Under the pieces are notes generated by a model. That model did no database searches. It was given only the letters and a program-made list of their open reading frames with translations, and was not told where the DNA came from. 64,000 nucleotides of DNA from Vreelandella sulfidaeris. Lineage in GTDB: Bacteria > Pseudomonadota > Gammaproteobacteria > Pseudomonadales > Halomonadaceae. This document shows, one piece after another, positions 1 through 11,733 of this stretch. Position numbers and translations under genes: made by a program. How positions within the stretch are numbered: the first letter of the stretch is position 1; every line of letters starts with the position of its first letter. Location: NCBI GenBank assembly GCA_007182875.1, contig AP019514.1:2790001-2854000 (forward strand). Direction: 5' to 3'.

Positions 1-704
1 TTGAAAGATGGAGCGGTAGCGGTTTTCACTCTCTTGCAACTGCGCTTCTCGGGCGGACATGCTCACCCGCAAAGCAATGTTGTCGTGGATAATTCGGCTT
101 AAACGGCGGCTGGTCGTAATAATCAGGCCTAGGAACAAGCAAAGCATGGTGCCAATTAAAATTGCCAGCGTTGACCCCAGTAATAAAAACTGCACGAGTA
201 AGGGGGAGTATGATCGGCAGCACAAAACCCAGCGCCACCCACCATACGGCGGACAGTGTCGTCACCCCGCCCGCGGCAATGCCCGCCAAAACGATCGAAA
301 GCGCCGCCACTTGGCCATGATTTTCACCGGTAAAGAGAACAACCCCCGCCGGCTCCCCACACACAGCCAGCGGCAATCGCCCCGGCACTAAACCGATATA
401 GCCAACGGCGACGGCGCTGTTGCAGCGCAGGTAAGCGGCGAAAATAAGAGGCCAAGGCAAGACGAGCCAGCGATACAACGACCAAAAGAGCGAGCCAGGT
501 GAGCAGTATCCAACTCGTCACCACCGGCCACATCGCTGCCACTAACAGCGCGCCTGCCAACACACTGCTAAGCACCGGTTGCCAAAGATTATCGTACAGC
601 AATCGTACTTTTTCGCTATGTAAGCGATTTATAGTGAGATGATGATCACGGTGATAACCACTACGCAGCCCGGACGTTGTGCCAGTATTTGAGAAGTGAG
701 GCAT
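1..704 (-). CDS. Membrane-anchored PAS-domain sensor, N-terminal part (runs off left edge)
   Basis: The N-terminus begins with a cytoplasmic stretch and then hydrophobic segments (around LAGALLVAAMWPVV and LTWLALLVVVSLARLAL), followed by more membrane helices after a frame change near 330-480. The last visible residues (SENRYRSIFQ at the left edge) are a typical start of a PAS domain. This is the architecture of membrane sensors that end in GGDEF, EAL or histidine-kinase domains; the output domain lies outside the window, so it cannot be named. At least two reading frames must be joined. The start at 704 is the first ATG before the membrane region; no strong ribosome site decides it. Confidence 0.65.
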
Positions 705-828
705 ACAGACTACCGTCGAAAGGGAGAAATGACTTATAAGCCTTTTTACTAGCCTATTTTTTATTTTTGGTTAATTTGTAATCTATTTACGCCGATTAAG
801 CGAGAAAAGTTTGATTATTATTGAAATA

Positions 829-856
829 TAAAAAAACCGCCTGAGCAGGCGGTTAT
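829..856 (-). terminator. Rho-independent terminator of purEK
   Basis: A 9-bp stem (AACCGCCTG/CAGGCGGTT) with a 2-nt loop, followed on the minus strand by a run of T. It sits 24 bp behind the purK stop. Confidence 0.85.
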
Positions 857-879
857 AAAATACGGGTTATCATCAAAGC

Positions 880-1997
880 TTAAACTGGGGGCGGTGCCTC
901 AGGCAAGAGTGCCTGGCAGGCGCGCACTTTTTCCAGCAATTCAGCATGGTTAGGCGCTAGGATATTGATGTGAGCAAGCTTGCGCCCGGCACGCTCGGCT
1001 TTGTCATAGCGATGCAGATGCGAATCGTCAAGTGCCAAGATCGCTGCATTATCGCCCTCACGGCCAATGACATTGACCATACAGGTAGGTGCTATCGCCT
1101 GGGTACTTCCTAGGGGCAAACCCTGAATCGCACGCAGATGATTTTCAAACTGGCTGGTCACCGCGCCGTCCATCGTCCAATGCCCGGAATTATGCACACG
1201 GGGCGCCATTTCATTGGCCAGCAGGCTGCCATCGCGAGTCTGAAACAGCTCAAGGGCCAGTACACCGACATAATCCAACTCATTCAACAGTGCACGAATA
1301 TAGCTATCCGCGGTTTTCTGAACACTTGCGTCCAGGTCTGGTAGCGGCGCCACGGAGTAACGCAGAATACCATCCACGTGTTGATTTTCCGCCATGGGGT
1401 AGAAGACCACCTCGCCATCGCGACCGCGGACAGCAATCATCGAAACTTCGCGTACAAAATCAACGAACTCCTCAACGACGAGCTGCGAGTGGCCAATAGA
1501 GTTCCACGCCTCTTGCGCCTGCTCAGGCTGTTTCAGCACCGCCTGGCCTTTGCCGTCGTAGCCCTCGGTAACCGATTTAGCAACGACCGGGCAGCCCAAT
1601 TCACGGGCGGCGGCTTCAAGCTGTTCGGCGCTCTCAACGATACGATAAGCGGCTGTCGGGATACCTAAGCGATCAAACAGGGCTTTCTCTTCGACCCGGT
1701 TCTGGCACACTTCAATGGCACGGCTACTGGGGTAGACCGGTTTATGCTGCTCAATTTCCCGCACCAGTTGAACAGGCAAGTGCTCAAATTCGTAGGTCAC
1801 CACATCGACGTTGGCCAAAAACTCGGCCAGGCGTTGGTTATTCGGGTCAACCATCACCTCGCCAATGCCCGCACTGGGGTTACCCGTGGTATCCAGAAGG
1901 TGAAGCGGTTACCCAACGGGTAACCCGCCAATGCCAACATGCGACCTAGCTGGCCTGCGCCCAAAACGCCGATATTTTTGATAATGTCTGAATTCAT
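880..1997 (-). CDS. purK: N5-carboxyaminoimidazole ribonucleotide synthase
   Basis: Catalyses ATP-dependent carboxylation of AIR to N5-CAIR in purine synthesis; cytoplasmic ATP-grasp enzyme. The N-terminus (IGVLGAGQLGRMLALAG) is the PurK dinucleotide-like fold, and the ATP-grasp core follows (VVAKSVTEGYDGKGQ; LALELFQTRDG; NEMAPRVHNSGHWT). The start at 1997 gives MNSDIIKN and has AAAGAGG ahead of it. One frame change near 1895-1900 separates the first ~35 residues from the rest; combined length is about 372 residues, normal for PurK. It lies 12 bp behind purE and shares its transcript and terminator. Confidence 0.95.
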
Positions 1998-2009
1998 GGC
2001 CGAGCCTCT

Positions 2010-2525
2010 TTATTCTGCTTCCGGCTCGGGGCGCGGGTCGGGGTTATCGAGTACTTTCTGGGTCTGCTCGGCGCGAAACGCTTCGACAGCATTGCGTACG
2101 GCTGTATCTTGCAGGCCGACGATCTGCGCCGCCAATAAACCTGCATTGGTGGCACCTGCTTTGCCAATCGCCAGCGTTCCCACCGCAATACCGCCCGGCA
2201 TTTGCGCAATCGAGAGCAGCGAATCCAAGCCCTTAAGCGCTTTGGACTCCACCGGCACACCCAGTACCGGCAGTGGCGTTTGCGAGGCCACCATGCCCGG
2301 CAAATGAGCAGCGCCGCCGGCCCCCGCCACAATGACCTGTAAGCCACGCTCGGCAGCACTCTTGGCGTAATCGAACAGCAAGTCAGGCGTGCGGTGGGCA
2401 GAGACCACGCGGGTTTCATAAGCAACGCCCAAATGCTCCAGCATGGAGACGGCGTGCTCCATGACTGGCCAGTCGGACTTAGACCCCATGATCACGCCCA
2501 CCTTGGGTGCGCTGTTCGACGACAT
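2010..2525 (-). CDS. purE: N5-carboxyaminoimidazole ribonucleotide mutase
   Basis: Converts N5-CAIR, the PurK product, to CAIR. Class I PurE of 171 residues with the hallmark motifs [10 protein letters not shown] near the N-terminus and SAHRTPD around residue 50 (the histidine is catalytic). The ATG at 2525 ([11 protein letters not shown]) was preferred over an upstream one because GAGGAG lies 6 nt before it and the extra 26 residues look non-coding. No frame break is needed, unlike most neighbours. First gene of a purEK operon. Confidence 0.97.
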   Translation of the reverse strand: MSSNSAPKVGVIMGSKSDWPVMEHAVSMLEHLGVAYETRVVSAHRTPDLLFDYAKSAAERGLQVIVAGAGGAAHLPGMVASQTPLPVLGVPVESKALKGLDSLLSIAQMPGGIAVGTLAIGKAGATNAGLLAAQIVGLQDTAVRNAVEAFRAEQTQKVLDNPDPRPEPEAE

Positions 2526-2746
2526 GCAAAACTCCTCGGCCCACCGGCCTTTAAAAGCGAGACTAAATTGAGAAAAACGGCGTGCGCCGACCCAGGCACA
2601 CACAAAAATAGGGAAGGCGGATAGTTTACCAGAGCTAGCCCGTTTAAGGGCTTTGCAGCGGTCGTGAAATTTTCATCAAAATAGGCATTGAAAAGCGCCC
2701 GAGTTGGCGGCATTGTGTGCTTGTCATTTCAGACTGATGGAGCCAC

Positions 2747-3019
2747 ATGAGCACGGCACGCACAACTGCCACTGCGGAACAGCTTGATCCTCCGCGAAGC
2801 AGCCCTGACCTCGATGTCAGGGAACTTGAAAAAACGTACGCGCTTAATGCGTATTATCACGCGTCTGATCGCAGTATCAGACCTAGGAAGCCGAGAAATT
2901 GCCCGTCGGGCCGGGCTTCCCGTTCAGAAAATTAGCGACCTGCTCGCCGGAAGGCTTGAGCACCTGGGGTGGATGAACTCCTCGTCCTACGTCGCACGTT
3001 AGAGCTGGAGGCGCCATAG
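2747..3019 (+). CDS. Small helix-turn-helix DNA-binding protein (XRE-like)
   Basis: About 90 residues once two homopolymer frame changes are bridged (A-run near 2828-2835 and GGGG near 2968). The joined product reads from MSTARTTATAEQ into an HTH: SDLGSREIARRAGLPVQKIS, then DLLAGRLEHL and GVDELLVLRRTLELEAP. The recognition-helix pattern resembles the small DUF/XRE regulators common near toxin loci, but no toxin gene is adjacent. A good terminator follows directly. Function beyond DNA binding is unknown. Confidence 0.7.
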
Positions 3020-3033
3020 CCGATAGCCAATCA

Positions 3034-3059
3034 ACGCCTCGCTTGCGCGAGGCGTTTTC
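3034..3059 (+). terminator. Rho-independent terminator of the HTH gene
   Basis: Stem ACGCCTCGC with its complement GCGAGGCGT around a 3-4 nt loop, followed by TTTTCGTT. Confidence 0.85.
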
Positions 3060-3068
3060 GTTATTTGC

Positions 3069-3245
3069 TTAATCTTCGCGCTGCTCAAACGCCTCTGCAG
3101 CCTGAATCGCCTCTTTTTGGGAAGTATGCTCCGAGACGACAACTTCGTTTTCGGGCACTGACTCATCGATGACTAACCATCCTGTGATTGTCTCCTTAAG
3201 ATCGGTGGCTTCAATGACCGGTTCGATACGTGCTTGTCTGGACAT
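3069..3245 (-). CDS. Small protein of 58 residues, DUF2188-like
   Basis: An intact 58-residue reading frame begins MSRQARIEPV and ends EAFEQRED. AAGGAGA lies 6 nt before the ATG, strong support for a real gene. The second half (GWLVIDESVPENEVVVSEHT followed by SQKEAIQAAEAF) resembles the short DUF2188 fold, a beta hairpin followed by an acidic helix; this assignment is tentative. It follows the metallothionein on the same strand with a 42-bp gap, so co-transcription with the metal genes is possible. Confidence 0.7.
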   Translation of the reverse strand: MSRQARIEPVIEATDLKETITGWLVIDESVPENEVVVSEHTSQKEAIQAAEAFEQRED

Positions 3246-3287
3246 GTTGATCTCCTTGTCAATGTTGACGGTTACGCTTTTCGCTCG

Positions 3288-3505
3288 CTAAAACTGAGCG
3301 TTACTAAATTCATCTACTGACTCTTCATCGGATGGAGGGCGATTTAGTTCGCTGCAAGGGCACCCTTATGAACACACTCCCTCCCCCCAGGATGACCAGC
3401 GGCGCAGGCGGTACAACAGTAGGCGCGTCCTTCCGTGATGGCCGCCTGCTCGCTAGAGACGTGATGCTCACAGCCTGGGCAGGCACAGACTCCCATGTCT
3501 GTCAT
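3288..3505 (-). CDS. Bacterial metallothionein (BmtA/SmtA family)
   Basis: Small cysteine-rich metal-binding protein that buffers Zn, Cd or Cu. It shows the family pattern: CACPGCEHHVSS, then GRAYCCTACAAGHPGG and a C-terminal cysteine pair. Bridging one frame change near 3352-3357 turns the end into KGCPCSELNRPP followed by an acidic tail (SDEESVDEFSNAQF), giving nine cysteines, as expected. Without the bridge the last two cysteines are lost. The start at 3505 has GGGAGA 7 nt upstream. It lies downstream of chrA on the same strand, suggesting a metal-resistance cluster. The acidic tail is longer than in the classic cyanobacterial protein. Confidence 0.88.
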
Positions 3506-3616
3506 AATGGCTTCTCCCTGGTTAACCATGGTTGGCGACATACATAGCGTAGAAGACAATGCCGGGGTAGGGAAAACCCAACGCGAATACCAAATCAGGC
3601 TTTGGCTCGTCCTCGT

Positions 3617-4809
3617 CTAGGGAGTTGGAAGAAATATTCCTGCAAACGCGACTATTGCCACCACCATCCAGGCAGGCAGTTTCCACACGGTAAGCAGCAA
3701 AAGCCCGTGAGCGCCAGCACAAACTCATAAGGCCCGATAATGGCGCTGGTCCACACCGGCTGATAAAGCGCGGCGCCTAAAATGCCCACCACCGCCGCGT
3801 TGGCACCACGCATCAGCGCCTGGGCGCTGCCCCATTGGCGAAATTGATTCCAAAACGGCAGCACGCCCACAAGCAGCAAAAACCCCGGTATGAAAATCGC
3901 CAACAGTGCTAACAGCGCTCCCAGCAACCCGTTTATGCCCGGCAGCAACGCCCCAAGTAGGCTGCAAAGGTAAATAACGGCCCTGGTATCGCCTGGGCCG
4001 CGCCGTAGCCTGTCAAAAACGCATCCGACGTTACCCAACCCGTCTGCACCACTTCGGCTTCCAGTAATGGCAGCACCACATGCCCACCGCCAAATACCAG
4101 CGCGCCGGAGCGGTAAAACGCATCAGCAATATCCAGCCAGGCTGCCATCCCCGCCAATAGCGGCAGAACAATCAAAAGCCCACCAAATAGTCCCAGCGCC
4201 ACCATGCCTGCCTTACGCGTTACTGGCAAATGCAGCGACTCACTTGGCGTAGCGACAGCGCTATCGCGACACAGGGCTAGCCCGGCTAAGCCACCAACAC
4301 AATCGCCGACACCTGGCCCAGCGGGCCACTGACCAGCACCACCGTAAATACCGCCGCAAGCGCGATTCCCGCGCGGGTTTTCTCCGGGCAGAGGTTACGC
4401 GCCATGCCCCATACCGCATGGGCCACAATCGCCACCGCGACCACTTTTAAACCGTGAACAATGCCGCTGGCAATCGGCCCATCCAGCACCGCTGCACCAA
4501 ACGCAAACAGCACCAGCACAATGGCCGAAGGCAGCGTAAAGGCCAGCCACGCCATTGCCGCGCCCCAGGGGCCAGCACGCATCAGGCCCAGTGCAAAGCC
4601 CACTTGGCTACTGGCAGGTCCGGGCAAAACTGGCACAGCGCGACTAAATCAGCGTAGGCGCTTTCGGTTAACCACTGCCGACGCTCGACAAAGGCGGTGC
4701 GAAAATAGCCCAGGTGCGCCACCGGGCCACCAAAGGACGTTAAGCCCAGCGCTAAAAATGCCCAAAATACCTCGCCTATACGCCCGCGCACCGGTTCCTG
4801 ATCTGCCAT
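3617..4809 (-). CDS. chrA: Chromate efflux transporter ChrA (CHR family)
   Basis: Inner-membrane transporter that expels chromate. The N-terminal half begins VFWAFLALGLTSFGGPVAHL with the downstream LCQFCPDLPVAKWALHWA region; the C-terminal half repeats the fold (FYRSGALVFGGGHVVLPLLE, GAAQAIPGPLFTFAAYLG) and ends WMVVAIVAFAGIFLPTP. This two-CHR-domain layout and the ~397-residue span match the long-chain ChrA class. At least four frame changes (near 4600-4640, 4230-4290, 3950-4030, 3680) must be bridged. They are of the same kind as in the housekeeping genes, so the gene is probably intact in the organism. Confidence 0.9.
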
Positions 4810-4840
4810 CGTTTCCCCGCTTTGCCATTGATGTTTAGCT

Positions 4841-4880
4841 ACAAAAAAAGCGCAAGGCTTTAATATTACGCCTTGCGCTT
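4841..4880 (-). terminator. Rho-independent terminator of ilvD
   Basis: Perfect 10-bp stem AAGCGCAAGG/CCTTGCGCTT with a 13-nt loop; on the minus strand it is followed by a run of seven T. It lies 65 bp behind the ilvD stop. Confidence 0.85.
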
Positions 4881-4944
4881 GACGGCTTCATGACAGTGCT
4901 TTCACATTAGCCTCATACCCATATTTTCATGCCATGAGTGCGGG

Positions 4945-6626
4945 CTACTCTTGATCGGTCACCGCGCCGGTGCTGGCGGAACTGACAAGGCGTGCATATT
5001 TAGCGAGCACGCCGCGGGTGTAACGCGGCTCAGGCCGCTGCCATGCCGCCCGCCGACGCATAATTTCGTCCTCGGCCACGTGCATCTCGATAGTGTCAGC
5101 CTCGGCATCAATGGTGATGATGTCACCATTTTCCACCAATGCCAGCGGGCCGCCATCGAAGGCTTCCGGTGACACATGCCCGACCACGAAACCGTGGCTG
5201 CCGCCCGAGAAGCGCCCATCGGTAATCAGCGCGACGTCGTTGCCCAAGCCTCGGCCCATAATCGCGGAAGTCGGTGTCAGCATTTCGCGCATACCAGGTC
5301 CGCCTTTCGGCCCTTCATAGCGAATCACCACCACGTCGCCCGCGACCACAGTACCATCGTTAATGCGCGCCTGGGCCTCCTCTTCCGAGCCAAACACCCG
5401 CGCCGAACCAGAAAAGCGTGTGCCTTCCTTGCCGGTGATTTTCGCGACAGCCCCTTCCGGTGCCAGGTTGCCGTAGAGCATACGCAAATGGCTTTCCGCT
5501 TTAATCGGATTACCCAGCGGTGCAATGATCGGCGGCTCGGCAGGGTAAGGTTCAACCTCAGCAAGGTTTTCTTCCAGCGTTTTACCGGTGACGGTTAAAC
5601 AGTTGCCGTTGAGTAGGCCTGCGTCCAATAGCATTTTCATTAGCGGCTGAATACCGCCAATCGCTACCAGCTCGCTCATCATATAGTGGCCGCTGGGGCG
5701 TAAGTCAGCGAGTACCGGCACGCGCTTACCAATTTCGGTAAAGTCCGCCAGGGTCAGTTCCACGCCAATGGTGCGCGCCATCCCAATTAAGTGCAGTACC
5801 GCGTTGGTAGAGCCACCCAGTGCGATGGTGACCGTAATCGCGTTCTCGAACGCCTCACGAGTCATGATATCGGAAGGTTTGATATCGTCGGCCAGCAGCG
5901 CCAGCACCGCCTCGCCTGCTGCTTTGCAGTCGTCGCGCTTCTCTTGGGAAATAGCATTCTGTGCCGAGCTACCCGGCAGGCTCATGCCCAGCGCTTCAAT
6001 CGCAGAGGCCATCGTGTTCGCGGTGTACATACCGCCACAGGAGCCTGGGCCGGGAATGGCGGTTTCTTCGATGTTTTTAAGCTCGATCAAATCGATATCG
6101 CCGCGGGAGTGTGCGCCCATCGCCTCGAAGACCGAAACGATATCGGTGTGCCCTTTGCCAGGCATGATTGTACCGCCATACGCAAACACACTGGGGCGGT
6201 TCAAACGCGCCAAGCCCATCAGGCAGCCCGGCATGTTTTTATCGCAGCCACCGATCGCCACCAGACCATCAAAGCCTTCGCAGCCGGCCACGGTTTCGAT
6301 GGAATCGGCGATCACTTCCCGCGACACCAGCGAATACTTCATGCCTTCGGTGCCGTTAGCGATACCATCAGAAATCGTAATGGTATTGAAAATCACACCT
6401 TTACCACCACCTGCATCGGCGCCATCGCGAGCAAACTCGGCCAGCTCATTAATGTGGCTGTTGCACGGCGTCACCATGCTCCAGGTAGAGGCAATGCCCA
6501 CCTGGGGCTTTTGAAATCGGCATCATTAAAGCCCACGGCGCGCAGCATGGCGCGGCTAGCGGCTTTGCCTGGACCATCGACCACTTTGGCAGAATGACGG
6601 CGGGAGTTGTTGTTCGGGTCTGTCAT
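4945..6626 (-). CDS. ilvD: Dihydroxy-acid dehydratase
   Basis: Fe-S enzyme that makes the 2-keto acids of valine and isoleucine. The three cluster/ligand regions are visible: [20 protein letters not shown] and [15 protein letters not shown]; the C-terminus has [19 protein letters not shown]. The true N-terminus is [16 protein letters not shown] at 6626. One A lost from a run near 6512 (AAA-A-GCCCC) shifts the frame before QVGIASTWS. Combined length is about 560 residues, close to the shorter IlvD class. Single gene with its own terminator. Confidence 0.96.
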
Positions 6627-6771
6627 GGATATTTTCTCTTAGCTTGGCTCACGGTATCTGCATAGCTTGGCGATATATCTTCCATCCCGCAAGACGATTA
6701 ACTTATGGCACCATACACATAACCGCCCCTACCTCCGCTGTGAAGGAATTATCCATTAAGGAACATCGTGC

Positions 6772-9700
6772 ATGTCTGCAAAACCGCTGCTCTCACAAAC
6801 ACCGCTAACGCCGGGCTTTATGGTCGTGCACGCCAATCGGCTGGAGGACCTGCGTGGCTTGGCGGTGGAGTGGATGCGCCTTCACCCGCTGGCGCCATTG
6901 GAGAACGAAACCATTCTGGTGCAGAGCAATGGCATTGGGCAGTGGCTGAAGCTGGCGCTGGCGGAAGACCCGGCCCAAGGCGGTGCGGGGATTGCCGCGG
7001 CACTGAACGTCACGCTGCCGGCACGTTTTCTGTGGCAGGCCTACCGCACGGTGCTGACTCACCTGACGCACGATGAGCATGCGGTGCCGGAAACCTCGCC
7101 GTTTGATAAGTCGCGGTTGATATGGCGACTGCTGCGCCTGTTGCCCAGCCTTGCCGAGCAGGAAGCGTTTGCCCCGCTGGCGCGTTTTTTAAACGTTGAC
7201 CGCGACCAGCGCAAACACTATCAACTGGCCGAGCGGTTGGCGGACCTGTTCGACCAGTATCAGGTGTACCGTGCCGACTGGCTGGATGCTTGGGCAAAGG
7301 GCAACGATGTATTGATTACCGCCCGCGGCGAAACCCGCCCACTGGAAGCCCACCAACTGTGGCAACCAGAGCTATGGCGTGCCCTGCGCGACGATGTGGC
7401 GATGACGCAAGGCGAAGCGGGTCTTAACAGCAGTCGCGCCCAGGTACATAGCCGCTTTTAGACGCCGCTGTTCACCTTGAAGGCCAGGCGTGCCCACCCG
7501 GTTTGCCTCGGCGGCTGATCATCTTCGGCATCTCATCGCTGCCGCAACAGACGCTTGAAGCACTGGCGGCGCTCTCGCGCTGCTGCCAAATCGTGCTCTG
7601 CGTGCACAACCCTTGCCAGTACTACTGGGCAGATATCATCGAGCACAAAGACCTGCTGCGCGCCAGCCGTTACCGCCAGCGGCGTAAGGCAGGCATGCCC
7701 GATGCCCTGGACGTACTCGGTACCGGCGACGTCGACGACGCCCTGCATTTGCACGCCCAGCCGCTGCTGGCCGCTTGGGGCAAACAGGGTCGCGACTATT
7801 TACGCCTGCTTGATGAGCACGACGATTCGGGCAACTACCAAACCCTGTTTGAACAGCAGGCGCTGCGCATCGACATGTTCGAGCCGTTCAGCGACGAACG
7901 CCCCTGCCTGCTCAGTCAGTTACAGGACGATATCCGCGAGCTGCGCCCAGTGGCGGAAACCCAAAATCACTGGCCCGCACTAGACCCGGCCAGCGATGAC
8001 TCCATCGTGTTCCATATCGCCCACGGCCCCCAGCGCGAAGTAGAGATCCTTCACGACCAGCTGCTGGCGGCCTTCAGCGCCGACCCCGAATTGCGCCCGC
8101 GAGATATCATCGTCATGGTGCCGGACATCGACCGCTACGCGCCGCATATTGACGCCGTATTCGGCCAGTACCGCGCCTCTTTCGGTGGCTATAACGCAAA
8201 CGCCCGGCCCGACGACCCCCGCTATATCCCCTACACGCTTTCGGATCAGGCCAGCCGCCATCGCCTGCCGCTGATGATTGCGCTGGAAAAATTGCTGCGC
8301 CTGCCGGAACTGCGACTCTCGGTCAGCGACCTATTAGACCTGTTGGAAGTGCCCGCACTGCGTACACGCTTTGGTATCGACGAGAACGACCTGCCCACCC
8401 TGAGCCGCTGGATCGAGGGTGCAGGCATTCGTTGGGGCTTAACGCCGAACAGCGCACCCGGCTGGATTTGCCCCAAGGGCTGACCCAAAACACCTGGGCG
8501 TTTGGCCTGCGCCGCCTATTACTGGGTTACACCGTCGGCAGTGCGGAGGCATGGCAAGGTATTGAACCATTCGATGATATTGGCGGGCTGGAAGCATCGC
8601 TGGCCGGGCCGTTAGCGATCCTGCTGGAGAAATTAGAAAACACCTGGGAAACCTTCTGCCAGCCCACCGATGCCGCCACCTGGGTGGCCCGGTTGCGCGA
8701 ACTGCTGGAAACTTACTTTCTGACCGACGACGCTCAGGAAAGCGTCATGCTCACCAAGCTGGAAACCGCGTTACAACAACTGCTGGACAGCACCGAAGAG
8801 GCCCAGCTTTTGATCCCCTACCGCTTTCCATGGTGCGCGAACACTGGCTGGGGCAAATCGACGAGCATAGCCTTTCCCAGCGCTTTCTGGCCGGGGCAGT
8901 CAACTTCGCCACGCTAATGCCGATGCGGGCGATCCCCTTTAAGCACGTATGCTTGTTGGGCATGAACGATGGTGAGTATCCGCGTTCACAGCCGCCACTG
9001 GATTTCGATTTGATGGGCAGCGACTACCGCCCCGGCGATCGCTCACGCCGCGAAGATGACCGCTACCTGTTTTTGGAAGCACTGCTCTCCGCCCGCCAGC
9101 AGCTTTACATCAGTTGGGTCGGTCGCAGCCAGATCGACAACAGCCCCATGCCGCCCTCAGTGCTGGTCGGGCAGCTGCGCGATCACCTCGCGGCAGGTTG
9201 GCGCACGCAAACTGGCGAGCCTTTGCTCGATGCCTTGACCACCGAGCACCCGCTGCAACCATTTAGCCGCCGCTACTTTACCCAAACCACCAGCGACTCC
9301 CCGCCCAGGCGCGACTGTTCACATACGCTCACGAGTGGCACGCTCTGCACGCACCGCAAAGCGAAAGCCAATCAAGAGAGAGACCAGCGGCGCTTAAACA
9401 AGATAGCGAACAGCAAGGTGCGTTGACCCTGGCTCAACTGGGCAGCTTTCTACGCGAACCGGCCAAGGCATTTTTCAACACTCGCCTCGGGGTCTACTTC
9501 GAGCAGGAAGAACTTACCCAGTTAGATGTAGAGCCTTTCACGCTGAACGGGCTACAGAATTGGCAGTTACAGGATCAGTTAATCGCCGCCCAGCGCCACG
9601 CCGTGGATAACGGCCTACCGCGAATAGAAGCGCTGCACGCCGCGCTGGAACGCTTCAAGGGCCAGGGTGTGCTGGCCGTGGGCGCCTTTGGCGAGCGAAT

Positions 9701-10370
9701 GCGCGAAACTCTGGCGGAACCGATGGAGGCGCTGTTTGGTGCCTACGAAGAGGCGCTGCAGGAGTGGCCACACGTAGTGGCCGCACCCCAAGCAGTTTAT
9801 GTTGAAGGAAGAGTCACATTGGAAGACTGGCTAGGAGAGCTACGCCAGGATGAGGCAGGTAACCGCTGCCGCTTATTGCTGCTCAGCAGCAGCCTGATTA
9901 GCCAAGGGCGCGGCCGGGGCCAGTACCGTTGGCAGCACCTGCTACGCCCGTGGGTAGCGCACTTGGCAGGCAATAGTGAGCAACCACTGACCACTCAGCT
10001 ACTCTCAAAAGCGGGCCATGTGCGGCTGGAACCGTTAGACGCCGAGAATGCCCGTTACCAGCTAGAAACCATTCTCAGTGCCTGGTGCGATGGCATGCAG
10101 GCACCGCTGCCGCTGGCCCCTCAGGCCGCCTTCGCGTGGTTAGCCAAGCTGGGCACGCCTGAATCCGAAGCCGACAGCGACGCCTATGCCGCCGCCGAAG
10201 CCATCTATGAAGGTGGCCGCTTCCAGACCGGCGAAGTCGCCCAAAGCGCCTACCTTTCCCACCAATGGCCGAGCTTTGAACGGCTGTTTAACGAGCGCGC
10301 CCTGGCCCACCGCTTCGCCTCGCTAACCGAAGCGCTCTATGCGCCGCTGCACCGTTCGGTCAAGGATTAA
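6772..10370 (+). CDS. recC: Exodeoxyribonuclease V, gamma (RecC) subunit
   Basis: RecC is the Chi-recognising subunit of RecBCD, which repairs double-strand breaks and degrades linear foreign DNA. The N-terminus has the RecC hallmark ILVQSNGIGQWLKLALAED; further along are VMVPDIDRYAPHIDAVFGQY and the strongly conserved CLLGMNDGEYPRSQPPLDFD near 8950-9010. Full span about 1,200 codons, the usual length. Four or more frame changes are needed (near 7450, 8440-8480, 8830-8910, 9300-9425). AAGGAAC precedes the ATG at 6772. It is separated from recB by an antisense pncB, and its 3' end overlaps the pncB 3' end by about 11 bp. Confidence 0.93.
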
Positions 10371-11544
10371 GTATGTTTTGGCTGAGCGATAAAATCCGTT
10401 TGGCTAGGGCGATCATCTCCGGGTCGCCGGTGTTCTTTCCGGCACATCGGAAAGCTTGATCACCGGCAGCCAGCCCTACCCCTCGGGGCGTGCCTCGACC
10501 ATTTTGACCACCATGTTCATCGGCTCAACGCCCACATCGTTAGTGAAGTTGGTGCCGATACCGAACGCCATGCCGATACGTTCCTGACAAAGGCCTGAAT
10601 ACGCTCGACTTTCTCAGGCGTCAGCGCATCAGAGAAGATAATCGTCTTGCTCAACGGGTTGATGCCCAGACGCTCGTAGTGCGCAATGGTTTGCGAAGCA
10701 AAATCGATTGGATCGCCGCTATCGTGGCGAACGCCATCAAACAGCTTGGCGAATTTCTTATCGAAGCTGTCAAAAAGGCATGCGAGGTAAACGTATCCGT
10801 CAAGGCGATACCCAGATCCCCTCGATACACATCGACCCAATGTTCAAGGGCAAGGCTATTGGCCATTTTGAAGCCAAAGCGGGCACCGTGGAACATAAAC
10901 CACTCATGGGCATGGGTACCGATTGGCTTGACACCGTGGCGCATGGCCAGCAGCACATTACTGCTACCCGTAAACGATTCGCCACCGTGATGGTGAAGCG
11001 CACCGACCACACGGTCGTGAACATCAAACGAAAAGCGCCGCCGAGTACCAAACTCGGCAATCTTCAGCCCTAATCGGCGGTAGAGTTCGATCTTCTCCTG
11101 CGCACGCTGCTCGATCATTGCATCGGCCTCTGGCGTGATCGTGACACCACGCAGCCGATACCAAAGCTCGCTGATCAGTGCCATCAGCGGCACTTCCCAT
11201 AGAATAGTGCGATACCAAGGCCCCTCGATAATCACCGAAAGGTCGTTCCCCTGCTGCTCGACAATGACCTCACTGGGGTCGTAATGGAACCCGGCCAGGA
11301 AGTCGAGATAAGTCGGGTCGAGGTAGGGGCAGGTTGTTTCGAGATAGCGCTTCTCCTCATCACTCAGGCGAAGATCCGCCATCTGATCCACTTCGCGGCG
11401 CAGCGCAGCACCGAAGCCATCAGGAAAATCGTGCTCGCCACGGTTAATAAAGGCGTAGCGCGCCTGGGCATAAGGAAAGCGTTTGATCACGGCGTTCTGC
11501 ATCGTGATCTTGTAAAAGTCATTATCCAGCAGCGATGTCAGCAT
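10360..11544 (-). CDS. pncB: Nicotinate phosphoribosyltransferase
   Basis: Makes nicotinate mononucleotide from nicotinate in NAD salvage. N-terminus MLTSLLDNDFYKITMQNAVI is diagnostic; KPIGTHAHEWFMFHGA carries the active-site histidine, and the sugar-phosphate region follows. Frame changes occur near 10750-10800, 10570 and 10430-10500. After bridging, the protein ends EMIALAKRILSLSQN followed by a few residues and a TGA at 10360-10362, about 394 residues in all, as in E. coli PncB. It is antisense to recC and recB, between them; E. coli has ptrA in this gap. Confidence 0.92.
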
Positions 11545-11733
11545 GAGATCCCATCGTTAGAGTGAACCGAAGCCGCCGGTAGCGTAAACTCATTGCTCCA
11601 AGAGTGGCTCAGCGACAAGATTATCAGGTGGCGGGGCTCTCATACAGTCTACGGCTCGTGTTGAGGCTGGATATATGCCTGCCTCGGCACCGAGAACCGA
11701 TTGTTTTATATCATCGATTACCGGAGATCAGTG

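Noticed and set aside
3522..3700. Separate small protein between chrA and the metallothionein
   Set aside because: The frame overlaps the restored ChrA C-terminus (WMVVAIVAFAGIFLPTP) and has no start signal.
5768..6597. Long plus-strand reading frames opposite ilvD
   Set aside because: They mirror the ilvD codons; no ribosome site and no recognisable protein. GC-rich genes give such antisense frames.
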